DNA of 64,000 nucleotides from NCBI GenBank assembly GCA_021234155.1, contig JAJEKV010000017.1:21976070-22040069 (forward strand). Reading direction: 5' to 3'. Below are positions 23,261 to 32,960 of this stretch, in pieces. A model generated the notes under the pieces. That model worked only from the letters and a program-made list of their open reading frames with translations, ran no database searches and had not been told where the DNA came from. A program made the translations under genes and the position numbers. Every line of letters begins with the position of its first letter. Positions within the stretch are counted from its first letter, which is position 1. This stretch comes from Isoetes taiwanensis. Taxonomy: Eukaryota > Streptophyta > Lycopodiopsida > Isoetales > Isoetaceae.

Positions 23261-23682
23261 GCCCCGATCCCTCTCTCATCACTCCCTCACACTTTTTTGC
23301 ACATAACCGAGTCTTAGAAAAGATCAGAATTTTGATGTGAATATGAAGATTCTATCTTCAAATTTTGAGAATACTACAGTTTCAATTCTGGACTTACTTC
23401 AATTTTTGTTAAATATTTTATCCTCCTCGAAATTAGAGTTTCTCTCTTAAAACATACTTTAAGAACATTCTTTTTGCTAAGAAAAGTGACACTTTAAAAA
23501 AAAGTCAATTCCTTCGTTGCAAAAAAAATTTAGTCATTTTGGGGTCAAAATAGAATTTCATGCATCTTTTTTTTTTTTAACCTCATTTTACCCCTTTTTT
23601 GTAAAAAAAGGGAATCTTTGGGGAATATTCCCTTTGCTCTCGTTTCAATGATTTGCTCCCCGTTTAATCACGCAACTTTGTT

Positions 23683-23687
23683 ATGTA
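23683..23687 (+). repeat. 5-bp target-site duplication, right
   Basis: ATGTA directly follows the right inverted end (CGCAACTTTGTT) and continues into the satellite monomer TGTTTATATTTGGG, exactly where the left array stopped. Confidence 0.85.
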
Positions 23688-26600
23688 TGTTTATATTTGG
23701 GAGTTGGTTACCGGGTTATATGATGATGATCCCCGACGTGGTAGAACTTAAAAGCCTATCACGTGTCCTCCACTTTGGGCTGCGTGAAGGCTGATAGGAT
23801 AAGCCAACTAACTGTAGGATAAGCCAACTAATCTACAAGATTAGTGTGGTATAAACCAAGAAAATTGGCTTTCAGATTATTGTGGGTGGTTTATCGTTAT
23901 TGCCTAAAAAATTCCCGACTTCCTAAGGCTGATTGTATCCCCGCCTACAAAGTGTGCATGTATGGCTAAAGTTTTGCCCAACCGATGTGTGGTGAGTTGG
24001 TATAGGCCTAGTAATGCCAAAATAAATGTGCATTTGGTCATGGGTTCAAAACCGCCAATGTATGTTTATATTTGGGAGTTGGTTACCGGGTTATAACGAT
24101 GATGATCCCCGACGTGGTAGAACTTAAAAGCCTATCGTGTCCTCCACTTTGGCTGCCGTGAAGGCTGTAGGATAAGCCAACTAACTGCACTGTGATTAGT
24201 GTGGTATAAACCAAGAAAAATTGGCTTTCGACATCGCGGGTCGGGTTTCGGGTTATTGCCTAAAAATTCCCGACTTCTAAGGCGGATTGTATCCGCCTAC
24301 AAAGTGTGCATGTATGGCTAAAGTTTTGCCCAACGGATGTGTGGTGAGTTGGTATAGGCCTAGTAATGCCAAAATAAATGTGCATTTGGTCATGGGTTCA
24401 AACCGCCAATGTATGTTTATATTTGGGAGTTGGTTAATGGGGTTATAACGATGATGATCCCCGACGGGTAGAACTTAAAAGCCTATAACGCGTCCTCCAC
24501 TTTGGTCGCCGTGAAGGCGGTAGGATAAACCAACTAATCTGCATAAGATTAGTGTGGTATAAACCGTAAAAATTGGCTTTCGACATCGTGGGTCGGTTTA
24601 ATGGTTATTGCCTAAAAATTCCCGACTTCCTAAGGGGATTGTATCCCCGCCTACAAAGTGTGCATGTATGGCTAAAGTTTTGCCCAACGGATGTGTGGTG
24701 AGTTGGTATAGGCCTAGTAATGCCAAAATAAATGTGCATTTGGTCATGGGTTCAAACCTGGCCAATGTATGTTTTATATTTGGGAGTTGGTTACCGGGTT
24801 ATACGATGATGATCCCCGACGCGGTAGAACTTAAAAGCCTATAACGTGTCCTCCACTTTGGCTCGCCGTGAAGGCGGTAGGATAAGCCAACTAATCTGTA
24901 CAAGATTAGTGTGGTATAAACCAGTAAAAATTGGCTTTTCATTATTGTATCGGGTTTTATCGGGTTATTGCCTAAAATTCCCTCGACTTCCTAAAGTGGA
25001 TTGTATCCTCGCCTACAAAGTGTGCATGTATGGCTAAAGTTTTGCCCAACGGATGTGTGGTGAGTTGGTATAGGCCTAGTAATGCCAAAATAAATGTGCA
25101 TTTGGTCATGGGTTCAAACCCGCCAATGTATGTTTATATTTGGGAGTTGGTTTTCATCGGGTTATAATGATGATGATCCCCGACGCAGTAGAACTTAAAA
25201 GCCTATAATCGTGTCCTCCACTTTGGCTGCCCGTAGAAGGTGTAGGATAAGCCAATTAACTGCACAAGATTAGTGTGGTATAAACCAAGAAAATTGGCTT
25301 TCGACATCGCGGCTGGTTTACTTCGTTATTGCCTAAAAATTCCCCGACTTCCTAAAGGGATTGTATCCCCGCCTACAAAGTGTGCATGTATGGCTAAAGT
25401 TTTGCCCAACGGATGTGTGGTGAGTTGGTATAGGCCTAGTAATGCCAAACTAAATGTGCATTTGGTCATGGGTTCAAACCGCCAATGTATGTTTATATTT
25501 GAGAGTTCATCGGGTTATACGATGATGATCCCCCGACGTGGTAGAACTTAAAAGCCTATATGTGTCCTCCACTTTGGCTGCCGGCGCATTAGGATAAGCC
25601 AACTAATCAGAAGATTAGTGTGGTATAAACCAGTAAAAATTGGCTTCGACATCGCGGGTGGTTTTATCGGGTTATTGCCTAAAAATTCCCCGACTTCCTA
25701 AGGTGGATTGTATCCCCTACAAAGTGTGCATGTATGGCTAAAGTTTTGCTCAACGGATGTGTGGTGAGTTGGTATAGGCCTAGTAATGCCAAAATAAATG
25801 TGCATTTGGTCATGGGTTCAAACCCCGCCAATGTATGTTTATATTTGGGAGTTGGTTACTGGGGTTATACGATGATGATCCCCGACGCGGGTAGAACTTA
25901 AAAGCCTATACGTGTCCTCCACTTTGGCCGTAAGCTGTAGGATAAGCCAATTAATGCTGTACAAGATTAGTGTGGTATAAACCAAGAAAAAATTGGCTTC
26001 GACATCGCGGGTGGGTTTATCGTTATTGCCTAAAATTCCCGACTTCTAAAGGCGGGATTGTATCCCGCCTACAAAGTGTGCATGTATGGCTAAAGTTTTG
26101 CCCAACGGATGTGTGGTGAGTTGGTATAGGCCTAGTAATGCCAAAATAAATGTGCATTTGGTCATGGGTTCAAACCGCCAATGTATGTTTATATTTGGGA
26201 GTTGGTTATCGGGTTATAACGATGATGATCCCCGACGTGGTAGAACTTAAAAGCCTATAACGTGTCCTCCACTTTGCACGCCGTGAAGGCGGTAGGATAA
26301 GCCAACTAATCATACAAGATTAGTGTGGTATAAACCAAGTAAAAAATTGGCTTTCGACATCGTGGTCGGGTTTATTGGTTATTGCCTAAAATTTCCTCGA
26401 CTTCCTAAGGGGGGATTGTATCCCCGCCTACAAAGTGTGCATGTATGGCTAAAAGTTTTGCCCAACGGATGTGTGGTGGGTTGGTATAGGCCTAGTAATG
26501 CCAAAATAAATGTGCATTTGGTCATGGGTTCAAAACCGCCAATGTATGTTTATATTTGGGAGTTGGTTACCGGGTTATATGATGATGATCCCCGACGGTA

Positions 26601-27457
26601 GAACTTAAAAGCCTATACGTGTCCTCCACTTTGGCCCGTGCCGCGGTAGGGGATAAGCCAACTAATCTGGCAGACAAGATTAGTGTGGTATAAACCAAGA
26701 AAAATTGGCTTTCGACATCGGGTGGGTCGGGTTTATCGGGTTATTGCCTAAAAATTCCCTCGACTTCCTAAGGCGGGGATTGTATCCCCGCCTACAAAGT
26801 GTGCATGTATGGCTAAAGTTTTGCCCAACGGATGTGTGGTGAGTTGGTATAGGCCTAGTAATGCCAAAATAAATGTGCATTTGGTCATGGGGTTCAAACC
26901 CGCCAATGTATGTTTTATATTTGGGAGTTGGTTGGGGTTATAACGATGATGATCCCCGACGTGGTAGAACTTAAAAGCCTATAATTGTCCTCCACTTTGG
27001 TGCCGTGAAGGCTTTGATGGGATAAACCAACTAATCAGACAAGATTAGTGTGGTATAAACCAAGAAAATTGGCTTCTAATCATCGCGGGTCGGGTTTATC
27101 GGGTTATTGCCTAAAAATTCCCGACTTCCTAAGGTAGGGATTGTATCCCTATACAAAGTGTGCATGTATGGCTAAAGTTTGCCCAACGGATGTGTGGTGA
27201 GTTGGTATAGGCCTAGTAATGCCAAAATAAATGTGCATATGGTCATGGGTTCAAACCCGCCAATGTATGTTTATATTTGGGAGTTGGTTCTTCGGGTTAT
27301 AATGATGATGATCCCCGACGTGGTAGAACTTTAAAAGCCTATAATGCGTCCTCCACTTAGGCTGCCAGAAGGCGGTAGGATAAACCAACTAATGCAGACA
27401 AGATTAGTGTGGTATAAACCAAAAAAATTGGCTTTCGACATCGTGGGGTTTATCGTT
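23683..27457 (+). repeat. Tandem array of ~355-bp monomer, right part, 10 cores
   Basis: The array resumes mid-monomer and has ten cores, near 23952, 24304, 24658, 25020, 25380, 25724, 26075, 26435, 26799 and 27158. It ends inside a monomer at GGTTTATCGTT. The same invariant tRNA-like core and variable hairpin arms are present. A local 20-bp duplication (AGGATAAGCCAACTAA twice) occurs at about 23795-23835. The orientation and phase continue the left array, so both are one block split by the insertion. Confidence 0.95.
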
Positions 27458-27472
27458 ATAAGGGCATGAATA
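27458..27472 (+). repeat. 15-bp direct repeat, right edge of satellite block
   Basis: Identical to 8341-8355. A third partial copy (AGGGCATGAATATT) lies at 27487-27500, so part of the motif may have been locally duplicated before the block arrived. Confidence 0.8.
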
Positions 27473-27529
27473 TTCGCCACGCCTTTAGGGCATGAATATT
27501 TGGGTCTTGGTGTTTCAACATTTCAAAGT

Positions 27530-28570
27530 ATGTTCAATATTTCAACCGGGGTTGTTCTTCATTTGGTACTAACGTTGCTATCAGGCACCACAACACAAGA
27601 TTGTGGGGAAGCAAACGGAGGAGCTCTTTGTGAAGCTAATCGTTGTTGCAAAGAAATATGGTTATTGTGGATTCGGTTCTCGTATTGTGGTTTGGGATGC
27701 CGAGCCAATGCAATGGTACTACTAATAGCACCACAACAACCGGGAATGTGGTATTCAAGCAAGCAATGCCCTTTGTAAAATAATCTCTGGCTGCAACTGG
27801 GCACGATATCTTGGGGTTTTTCAGCCCATCTTGTGGAACCGATGCGAGCCAATGTAGTAGCAATACCTACACCTCTACCATCTCCATCTTCCTCAACATC
27901 TCCTTCTTCATCACCATCACCATCGCTTATCGCCATCACCATTGCCGCCACCATCAAATTTAACATCGGGATCATCATCATTCTCAACACCATTGTCCAC
28001 GCTTCTTCTTCTTCTTCCAAAAGCCGCTTGTTCCATTCAGCCATAGCAGCTCCCTGTTAGTAATCAGGTGTCTCGCAGCCAATTGCTTGCTTTGCCTGCC
28101 TCAAGAGAAGGGAAAGTTTTGGCTCAAACTCGCCCATCGCAGGGGATTCTAAATGTGTAGAAGCTCCTTTTTCAAAGGTTTGGCTATCTGCACTGGAAAG
28201 CACGCCCACCAAAGGATTTAAGCGAGAGCCCGATGCTTGGTAAGGGGGATATGGGAGTGTTTATAAAGGGTATTGCCCGCTGATAAAACCGGCGGCGTTG
28301 AAGGTAATGTCGAGAAGGGCATCAACAATTTTCGCCAGAGCTTCATTTATAGGTCTTCTTAGGCACAAAAATTTAGTTGGATTAAGAGGTCGGTGCCATG
28401 AGCATGAAAAATTGATTCGGTTTATGACTACATGCCAAATGGGAGACCAATCGCGATTTATTTTCATCGATCGCCTTTTGACATGGGGCCGAGGTATGAG
28501 ATAGCAAAGGGAGTGGCGAGGGGTTGGCATTCTTACATGGGGATGGGAACAAAGAATTATACATAGAGAC
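27530..28570 (+). pseudogene. Hevein-domain receptor-like kinase, N-terminal part
   Basis: ATG at 27530 opens a signal peptide (MFNISTGVVLHLVLTLLSG). It is followed by a hevein-like chitin-binding domain: QDCGEANGGALCEANRCC, then, across two frameshifts, YGYCGFGSR and YCGLGCRAN. Cysteine spacing C-x8-C-x4-CC-x5-C-x6-C agrees with hevein. Next come a Ser/Pro linker (PTPLPSPSSSTSPSSSPSPS, about 27875-27930) and a hydrophobic span (LIAITIAATIKFNIGIIIIL, about 27925-27990) as the probable membrane anchor. The kinase N-lobe then follows in fragments: LGKGDMGVFIKG (glycine loop, about 28235), AALKVMSRRAS (Lys, about 28295), LRHKNLVGLRGRCHEHEKLI, EIAKGVARG, and WEQRIIHRD (28544-28570). The outside would bind chitin oligomers and the inside phosphorylate partners. 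Several frame breaks and the cut at HRD suggest a pseudogene, or errors in the sequence plus an insertion. Confidence 0.6.
27559..28044 (-). other. Antisense open frame over the hevein-kinase linker, not a gene
   Basis: A 161-codon minus-strand frame is open here but reads Glu/Asp-rich sequence that is merely the complement of the Ser/Pro/Thr linker and hevein codons on plus. I list it to prevent misannotation. Confidence 0.7.
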
Positions 28571-30900
28571 TAGAACGTGTGCGCGACGATGCCGCATTAG
28601 CCGTGGATGCATGAAATGGGTAGATGCAATAGTTGATAGAATGGGTTGATGGAAGGAATGGATGGGATTGGGATGGGATAAAATTGAAAGAAATGAATGC
28701 CCGCATGTGTAAACCGTAGTATGTGTGTATGGAATAGGGAGTGGAAGATTTGGGTGACACATCGTGTATGTTTTATATGTGTATTCATATGAGTGAATAT
28801 GTGAGAATGGTTGGGTGTGGGGGCACATATTGCACCCATAACAAATCATCGTTGCAAGATATTGTGTGTTCTAAACTATCTAATTTTTTTGGGTTTATGG
28901 GCTTACAATGGATTTGAAAAACTAAGCAAATCACTATATACACAATGGGATCAAAGTGGTGCAATATGATTATAGTCCAGGGAAATGTTGTGGAAAACGC
29001 CGAGCAATAGTAAACATGTGGTTAATTGAGGTGAAATTATCACAAAACATAATGCATTTTTGTGACTAAATGTAGGGGTATGCGTTCATGGCAACTGATA
29101 TCGAATTTGACAATACTATAGTGGGTATAATAAATAATTTTCTATATGATATCATATTGCCAATTCCAATGGCTACAACATGGCCAGCACATAAAATATC
29201 TAATTTTACAAAGAATTATATGCTTCGTGCTCAACCCCACCACGTTATAGCCAATCATAGCTATAAAGTGTACTTTCAATTTGGGAGGGGGTCGGATGTC
29301 AAGTATCTTATGATTATTGATGCCAAACTCTAACATATATTTGTCAGTTTATTTGTTGCTTAAGGAAACTAATAAGATTTAGAGGATACAACAAATGGTT
29401 CACCAAATAATTGAATGGTGCTTTATTTTATTTATTAGAGAATGGCTTTAGAGAATAGCTACAATTGTGCCACGTCTTCATTTTAACATTACAAACCATT
29501 GCACTAAAATGCGAAGCAAGACAATGGTGCAAATTAAATGCCAAAAGAAGTTGATCTTGGTTTTTGAAACATCTTTGCTTTCAGTCGAATTCATGGGAGG
29601 CTTTTTGTTCAATCAATGGCTTCGTTTTGTTACTGGAGGTCGTCGGAAGGTATGAATGGTAAAACCGACCAACAGAGATACAACCAATGCTTTCAATTTG
29701 TAAACACATTAATTCACATGTTTTGTACAGGTTGTGCATCCAAATAAATTTAATTGTTTTAATATATTGTAAAATATATGTCCCCAATGCTCAAAATATA
29801 TGGCAAGCACTTCTTGAGAGTATGCAATAATATCCACTATGGCTGGGTTGTTGCCCTGTTTTAACATGGAATTGATATTTGATGAATGCTCCTTTCACAA
29901 ATTTATTCTCATATTGAAAGATTGAACCACCTTGCAAATGTGAGTTGGGCTGCAATTATCAATGATCTTATCAATGGTCTGGCCATACGTTATACATTGA
30001 GATTTGTGGAGCTTCAGATCTGTGGAGCTTCCTGAGGCAGTTATCAACGATCTGACCATATGCTATAGATTTCCAGCCTATTGATATTATCCATAAGCCA
30101 TGCACAACGATAACTATATGTAGTAACAACAACTTGGCAGAAAAAAGTTAAAACAATATTTACTTGACATTCTTAGACATGGTTATCATTCTTCACAACA
30201 TAGAAGTCTAGGATATCAAGAGAAAGGAACTGATCCTCAAGTGCAAGCGTTCTCCTTCTTGCAACAAAATGATATTTAGAATCTATAAAACATAAGGACT
30301 GTTACTCTCAAGTTGTCCAGAAAAAACCGCGCGTATGCTGCTAAAGGACATGAAGATAAATCGAGACCAAATTTATTTTGCTTCTAATGAAAATAAAATA
30401 AAATGCGTAACAGAGAACATGAACTTAGCTTCAGCTTATATGAGAGATGCAGATCCAAAATCAGCTCTAGAAACTGCCCAAAAGTTTGGCGAAGTTGCTG
30501 GGCATCATAATGGGATTTAAGGAAACATTGTGCACTGTGAAGATCTAGGAGTAGAGCAATATATGCACCATGATGGCTTGTCTAACCACCTCAATCTACT
30601 GGAGCCTGGCAATCCGCCCATCGAAGATAACACCAATATTTCTACTACATGCAAGGATTTGAGGATTGGGAGTAAACTTAGTTTTAGAAAAAGCAAGAGA
30701 AAATATCATGTCTAGCAGTGCATGTAGAATGCATGATAATGAAGGTCTGATACATAGATAATACAGAGGCCAAACATACTCTCTGCATTTAGAAACATTT
30801 AGAAACATGTAAATAACAAAACAAAATAATCTAATATATATATCAAACCTCGAAATTCAGACATTGATCTGCAAGAACATCATGAACAATCTCGAAATTC
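28571..30900. other. Insert separating the two kinase halves, first part; no gene recognised
   Basis: AT-rich sequence. It has GGGATGGGAT-type repeats at about 28645-28680 and short direct repeats at about 29960-30060 (CTTATCAATGGTCTGGCCATA versus CGATCTGACCATATGCTATA). Open frames at 29088-29333 and 30335-30715 do not resemble known families. The sequence directly after HRD begins with a stop codon (TAG, 28571). Confidence 0.45.
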
Positions 30901-31957
30901 TTATTGCAATGACGACCTGCTGTCGCTTTCAAAGTTGCTGTTGCTTGCAAACTCTGCAAAGCGTAAGTCAATGTACAAAGAAAAAGCCTGGTGAAGCCTC
31001 TTTGCCTGCAAGAAGAGTAAGTTTAGCCCGAATTTAAAAGAGTATACTTAAACCGAATACAAAATATATGTGTTAAGATAACTACGACTTGAAGCAGAAA
31101 ATGGTAGTATGCTAAAGTCTTAGCAGAAAATCATGGTATGCCAACTCTGTTATTGTGGCCAGTCTGTTTTGGGGTTCCGTGGAACTTCAAAATGATAGGA
31201 GATTATGCCAGACGCCTAGAAACAAAAAAAATCTCCTCCAAACTCACCAAAAGAAGTGCCGCCTTTTAAAGAAAATGATTTGTCACATGCAAAATCAAGA
31301 GCAGAGCTTACCTTAAACGCAGAGTTTATCGCGGAAAGCTCCTCGTGGATAACCTTGCAAGAAAACGGTAGTGAAAATCAAGGAAGAACGCCTCAATCTT
31401 CCAGTATGCAGTGCATGAGGTCTCTTATCCCTCAGGGAATCTCAAGATATGAGAGTCAAAATTTGCTGGTGGGTGCGACTACACAATGCAATGCATATCT
31501 CAGGCAAAATTCATTAAAATCCTTGAAATATTTTCACATTCAGCAAAAGCATTATGAAAAGAATCATGTGTATTGAAAGAGCTAGGTTGTAGCAAGGATT
31601 ATCTCGTTGCATAAATGGTGCAACATAAAGTACATAAGTAAGATATAATCTGTCCTTATTTCTCATCATCAAAATGTAGAAGTTGGGATGAAGAAAAACA
31701 ATGGAATTATCTCAAGAAAAGAAATGAATCTCACCAGCATGCATCAAACGTAGAAGTTGAGATGAAGAAAAACAATGGGATTACCTCATGAAAAGTTGTT
31801 CCTGTGTTTCGGAGAAAGCTGTTGATGCTGAGCTTGCACAATCTTCATGCGACATTCAAGGAGCCAACAATCATGCGACAAAGTTTATTGCTTATGTATA
31901 AATTCCCGCGACTTGCCTCCATTGCTCTACGAACTGGAAGATCCATCTCCTCTCGAC
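30901..31957 (-). CDS. 3' exons of an unrecognised spliced gene (four exons)
   Basis: Four minus-strand segments join in frame with consensus splice sites. Exon a, 31957-31917 (VERRWIFQFVEQW), ends at a GC donor (AG|GCAAGT). Exon b, 31842-31785, gives RLCKLSINSFLRNTGTTFHE. Exon c, 31353-31312, gives VIHEELSAINSAFK. Exon d, 31005-30901, gives AKRLHQAFSLYIDLRFAEFA, then SNSNFESDSRSSLQ and a stop. Introns are 74, 431 and 306 nt (GC-AG, GT-AG, GT-AG). Every phase matches: Arg is split AG/A across the first intron and the others are phase 0. I do not recognise the family. Upstream exons are absent because the plus-strand kinase resumes at 32431, so this is a truncated gene or a captured 3' end. 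It lies wholly inside the block that splits the kinase. Confidence 0.5.
31670..31797. repeat. 74-bp direct duplication over a splice donor
   Basis: GTAGAAGTTG(G/A)GATGAAGAAAAACAATGG and the following ATTA(T/C)CTCA(A/T)GAAAAG occur twice, about 74 bp apart. On the minus strand the copy nearer 31785 includes the working GAG|GTAATC donor of exon b; the other has GAG|ATAATT, which has lost the GT. Confidence 0.75.
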
Positions 31958-32359
31958 CTACTGAAACGAAATACTAATCGGTTACAGATAGACACACAAA
32001 ATAGATGTGAACAGGGGAAACCGAAAAATGCCAGAAAAAACTATGACTGCTTACTTGACAATGAAAATACAACAAAAAAATGAGGTCACATTCCGTTGCT
32101 ATTTCTCCATTTCTTGAGTCCTTGAAGGTATTGCCATGGCCGCTCTTCTTCTTATTTCAAACCAGCTCTCAAGGTCAGATATGAGACGTGGAAATAGAAA
32201 AGGAAGGGGAGGATATTTGAGAAGCTACGAAGAGGAGAGAGGCCGCATCCAAGGAGCTTGAAGATTTCCGTCGTGCCGCAGAGGTTTCAAAGGAAGGTGC
32301 CGCAGAGGTTTCTCGCACTGCATTCAAAAATTCCCCGCAAGAGGAGCCGCAAAGGGAAG

Positions 32360-32393
32360 GGAACGCCGCATGCGTCTGCACATGCGGCGTTCC
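32360..32393. repeat. Perfect 13-bp inverted repeat
   Basis: GGAACGCCGCATG (32360-32372) and CATGCGGCGTTCC (32381-32393) are exact complements around an 8-nt loop. It lies in a GC-rich stretch that also repeats GCCGCAGAGGTTT twice (about 32275 and 32299), about 40 bp before the kinase sequence resumes. Its role is unknown. Confidence 0.85.
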
Positions 32394-32430
32394 GGCACAA
32401 AACCCAAGACCCTCCCATTTTAAAAAAGAA

Positions 32431-32960
32431 GATATCAAGGCTGCAAATGTGCTGTTAGATAACAACTTTGTGGCACGTTTGGGAGATTTTGGACTTTCGA
32501 AGCTCATGCAAAGTACTCAATCACAACAAACCATGACAATGGCTGGTACCTTTGGCTATATCACGCCAGAACTAGCCTGGATGGGCAGAGCTAGTGTCAA
32601 ATCTGATATATATAGTTATGGTATCCTACTTCTGGAAATGGCATGTGGAAAACCTGTTCTTAGCATGCCATGGGAGGATCAAGAATATTTATTTTTGCTG
32701 GAATGGGTTTGGCAAGCACAAAAGAACAATGATCCGCTTGGAGTTGCCGATGCTAGACTTCAATCACATTATGATGTTGGAGGATGAGAGTTATGTTGTC
32801 TCCGGCTTGCTTTGTGGCCATCCCGATGCCGAGCGAGACCAAGCATAAAAAAAAGATGCCGCCGGAATCGATGGAGCCGCGACTTCCCTTCCGATCTTCC
32901 CAATGTCATGCCAAATCTGCCCTTTCCTTGGTTCTTCTCAATCGGGCCACCGCACCAAAA
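32431..32960 (+). pseudogene. Receptor-like kinase, C-terminal kinase half
   Basis: The frame opens directly at DIKAANVLLDNN, the residues that follow HRD in the catalytic loop. It continues with RLGDFGLSKL (Mg-binding DFG), AGTFGYITPELAWMG (activation/APE region, here TPE), SVKSDIYSYGILLLEMACGK (subdomain IX), and EYLFLLEWVWQ. The frame shifts near 32787 and then gives CRARPSIKK and LPNVMPNLPFPWF, the usual C-terminal tail of lectin-type receptor kinases. The N-lobe and HRD are missing here but present at 28200-28570 in the same orientation, with neither gap nor overlap. The two pieces therefore look like one gene interrupted by 3.86 kb. A poor acceptor (AAAAAAGAAG) and a stop directly after HRD argue against a normal intron. 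Confidence 0.75.

Larger units (their letters stand above)
15409..23682. mobile_element. 8,274-bp DNA element with DUF7869-like and DNA methyltransferase genes
   Basis: The element interrupts a satellite monomer precisely, with ATGTA duplicated on both sides. Its ends are imperfect inverted repeats. The left end begins AAC and has ATTAAACGGAGTG 11 bp in; the right end, reverse-complemented, begins AAC and has ATTAAACGGGGAG 14 bp in, so the shared ATTAAACGG lies near both termini. It does not begin TG and end CA, and no LTRs, reverse transcriptase or integrase are seen, so it is not an LTR element. Inside are a minus-strand DNA methyltransferase (about 15960-17210), more minus-strand coding-like DNA (17600-19330), palindrome clusters, and a plus-strand DUF7869-like gene (about 20900-23260). 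All reading frames are interrupted, so this copy is probably dead, or its sequence is imperfect. Superfamily assignment is open. Confidence 0.75.

Noticed and set aside
15409-23682. Bacterial contamination as the source of the methyltransferase
   Set aside because: It lies inside an element inserted in a plant satellite with a target duplication and beside a DUF7869-like gene; base composition is like the surroundings.
15409-23682. LTR retrotransposon as the identity of the insertion
   Set aside because: A 5-bp duplication would fit, but there are no long terminal repeats, TG...CA ends, reverse transcriptase, integrase or protease motifs.
8356-27457. Regular repeats and conserved spacing suggesting a CRISPR-like array
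   Set aside because: The repeat unit is ~355 bp, contiguous, without unique spacers, and lies in plant nuclear DNA.
27559-28044. 161-codon acidic protein on minus
   Set aside because: It is antisense to the hevein, linker and membrane segments of the plus-strand receptor kinase.
32175-32507. 110-codon minus frame with Ser/Ala-rich transit-peptide look
   Set aside because: It overlaps the start of the kinase half on plus and cannot be joined by splice sites to the exon at 31957 with any confidence.
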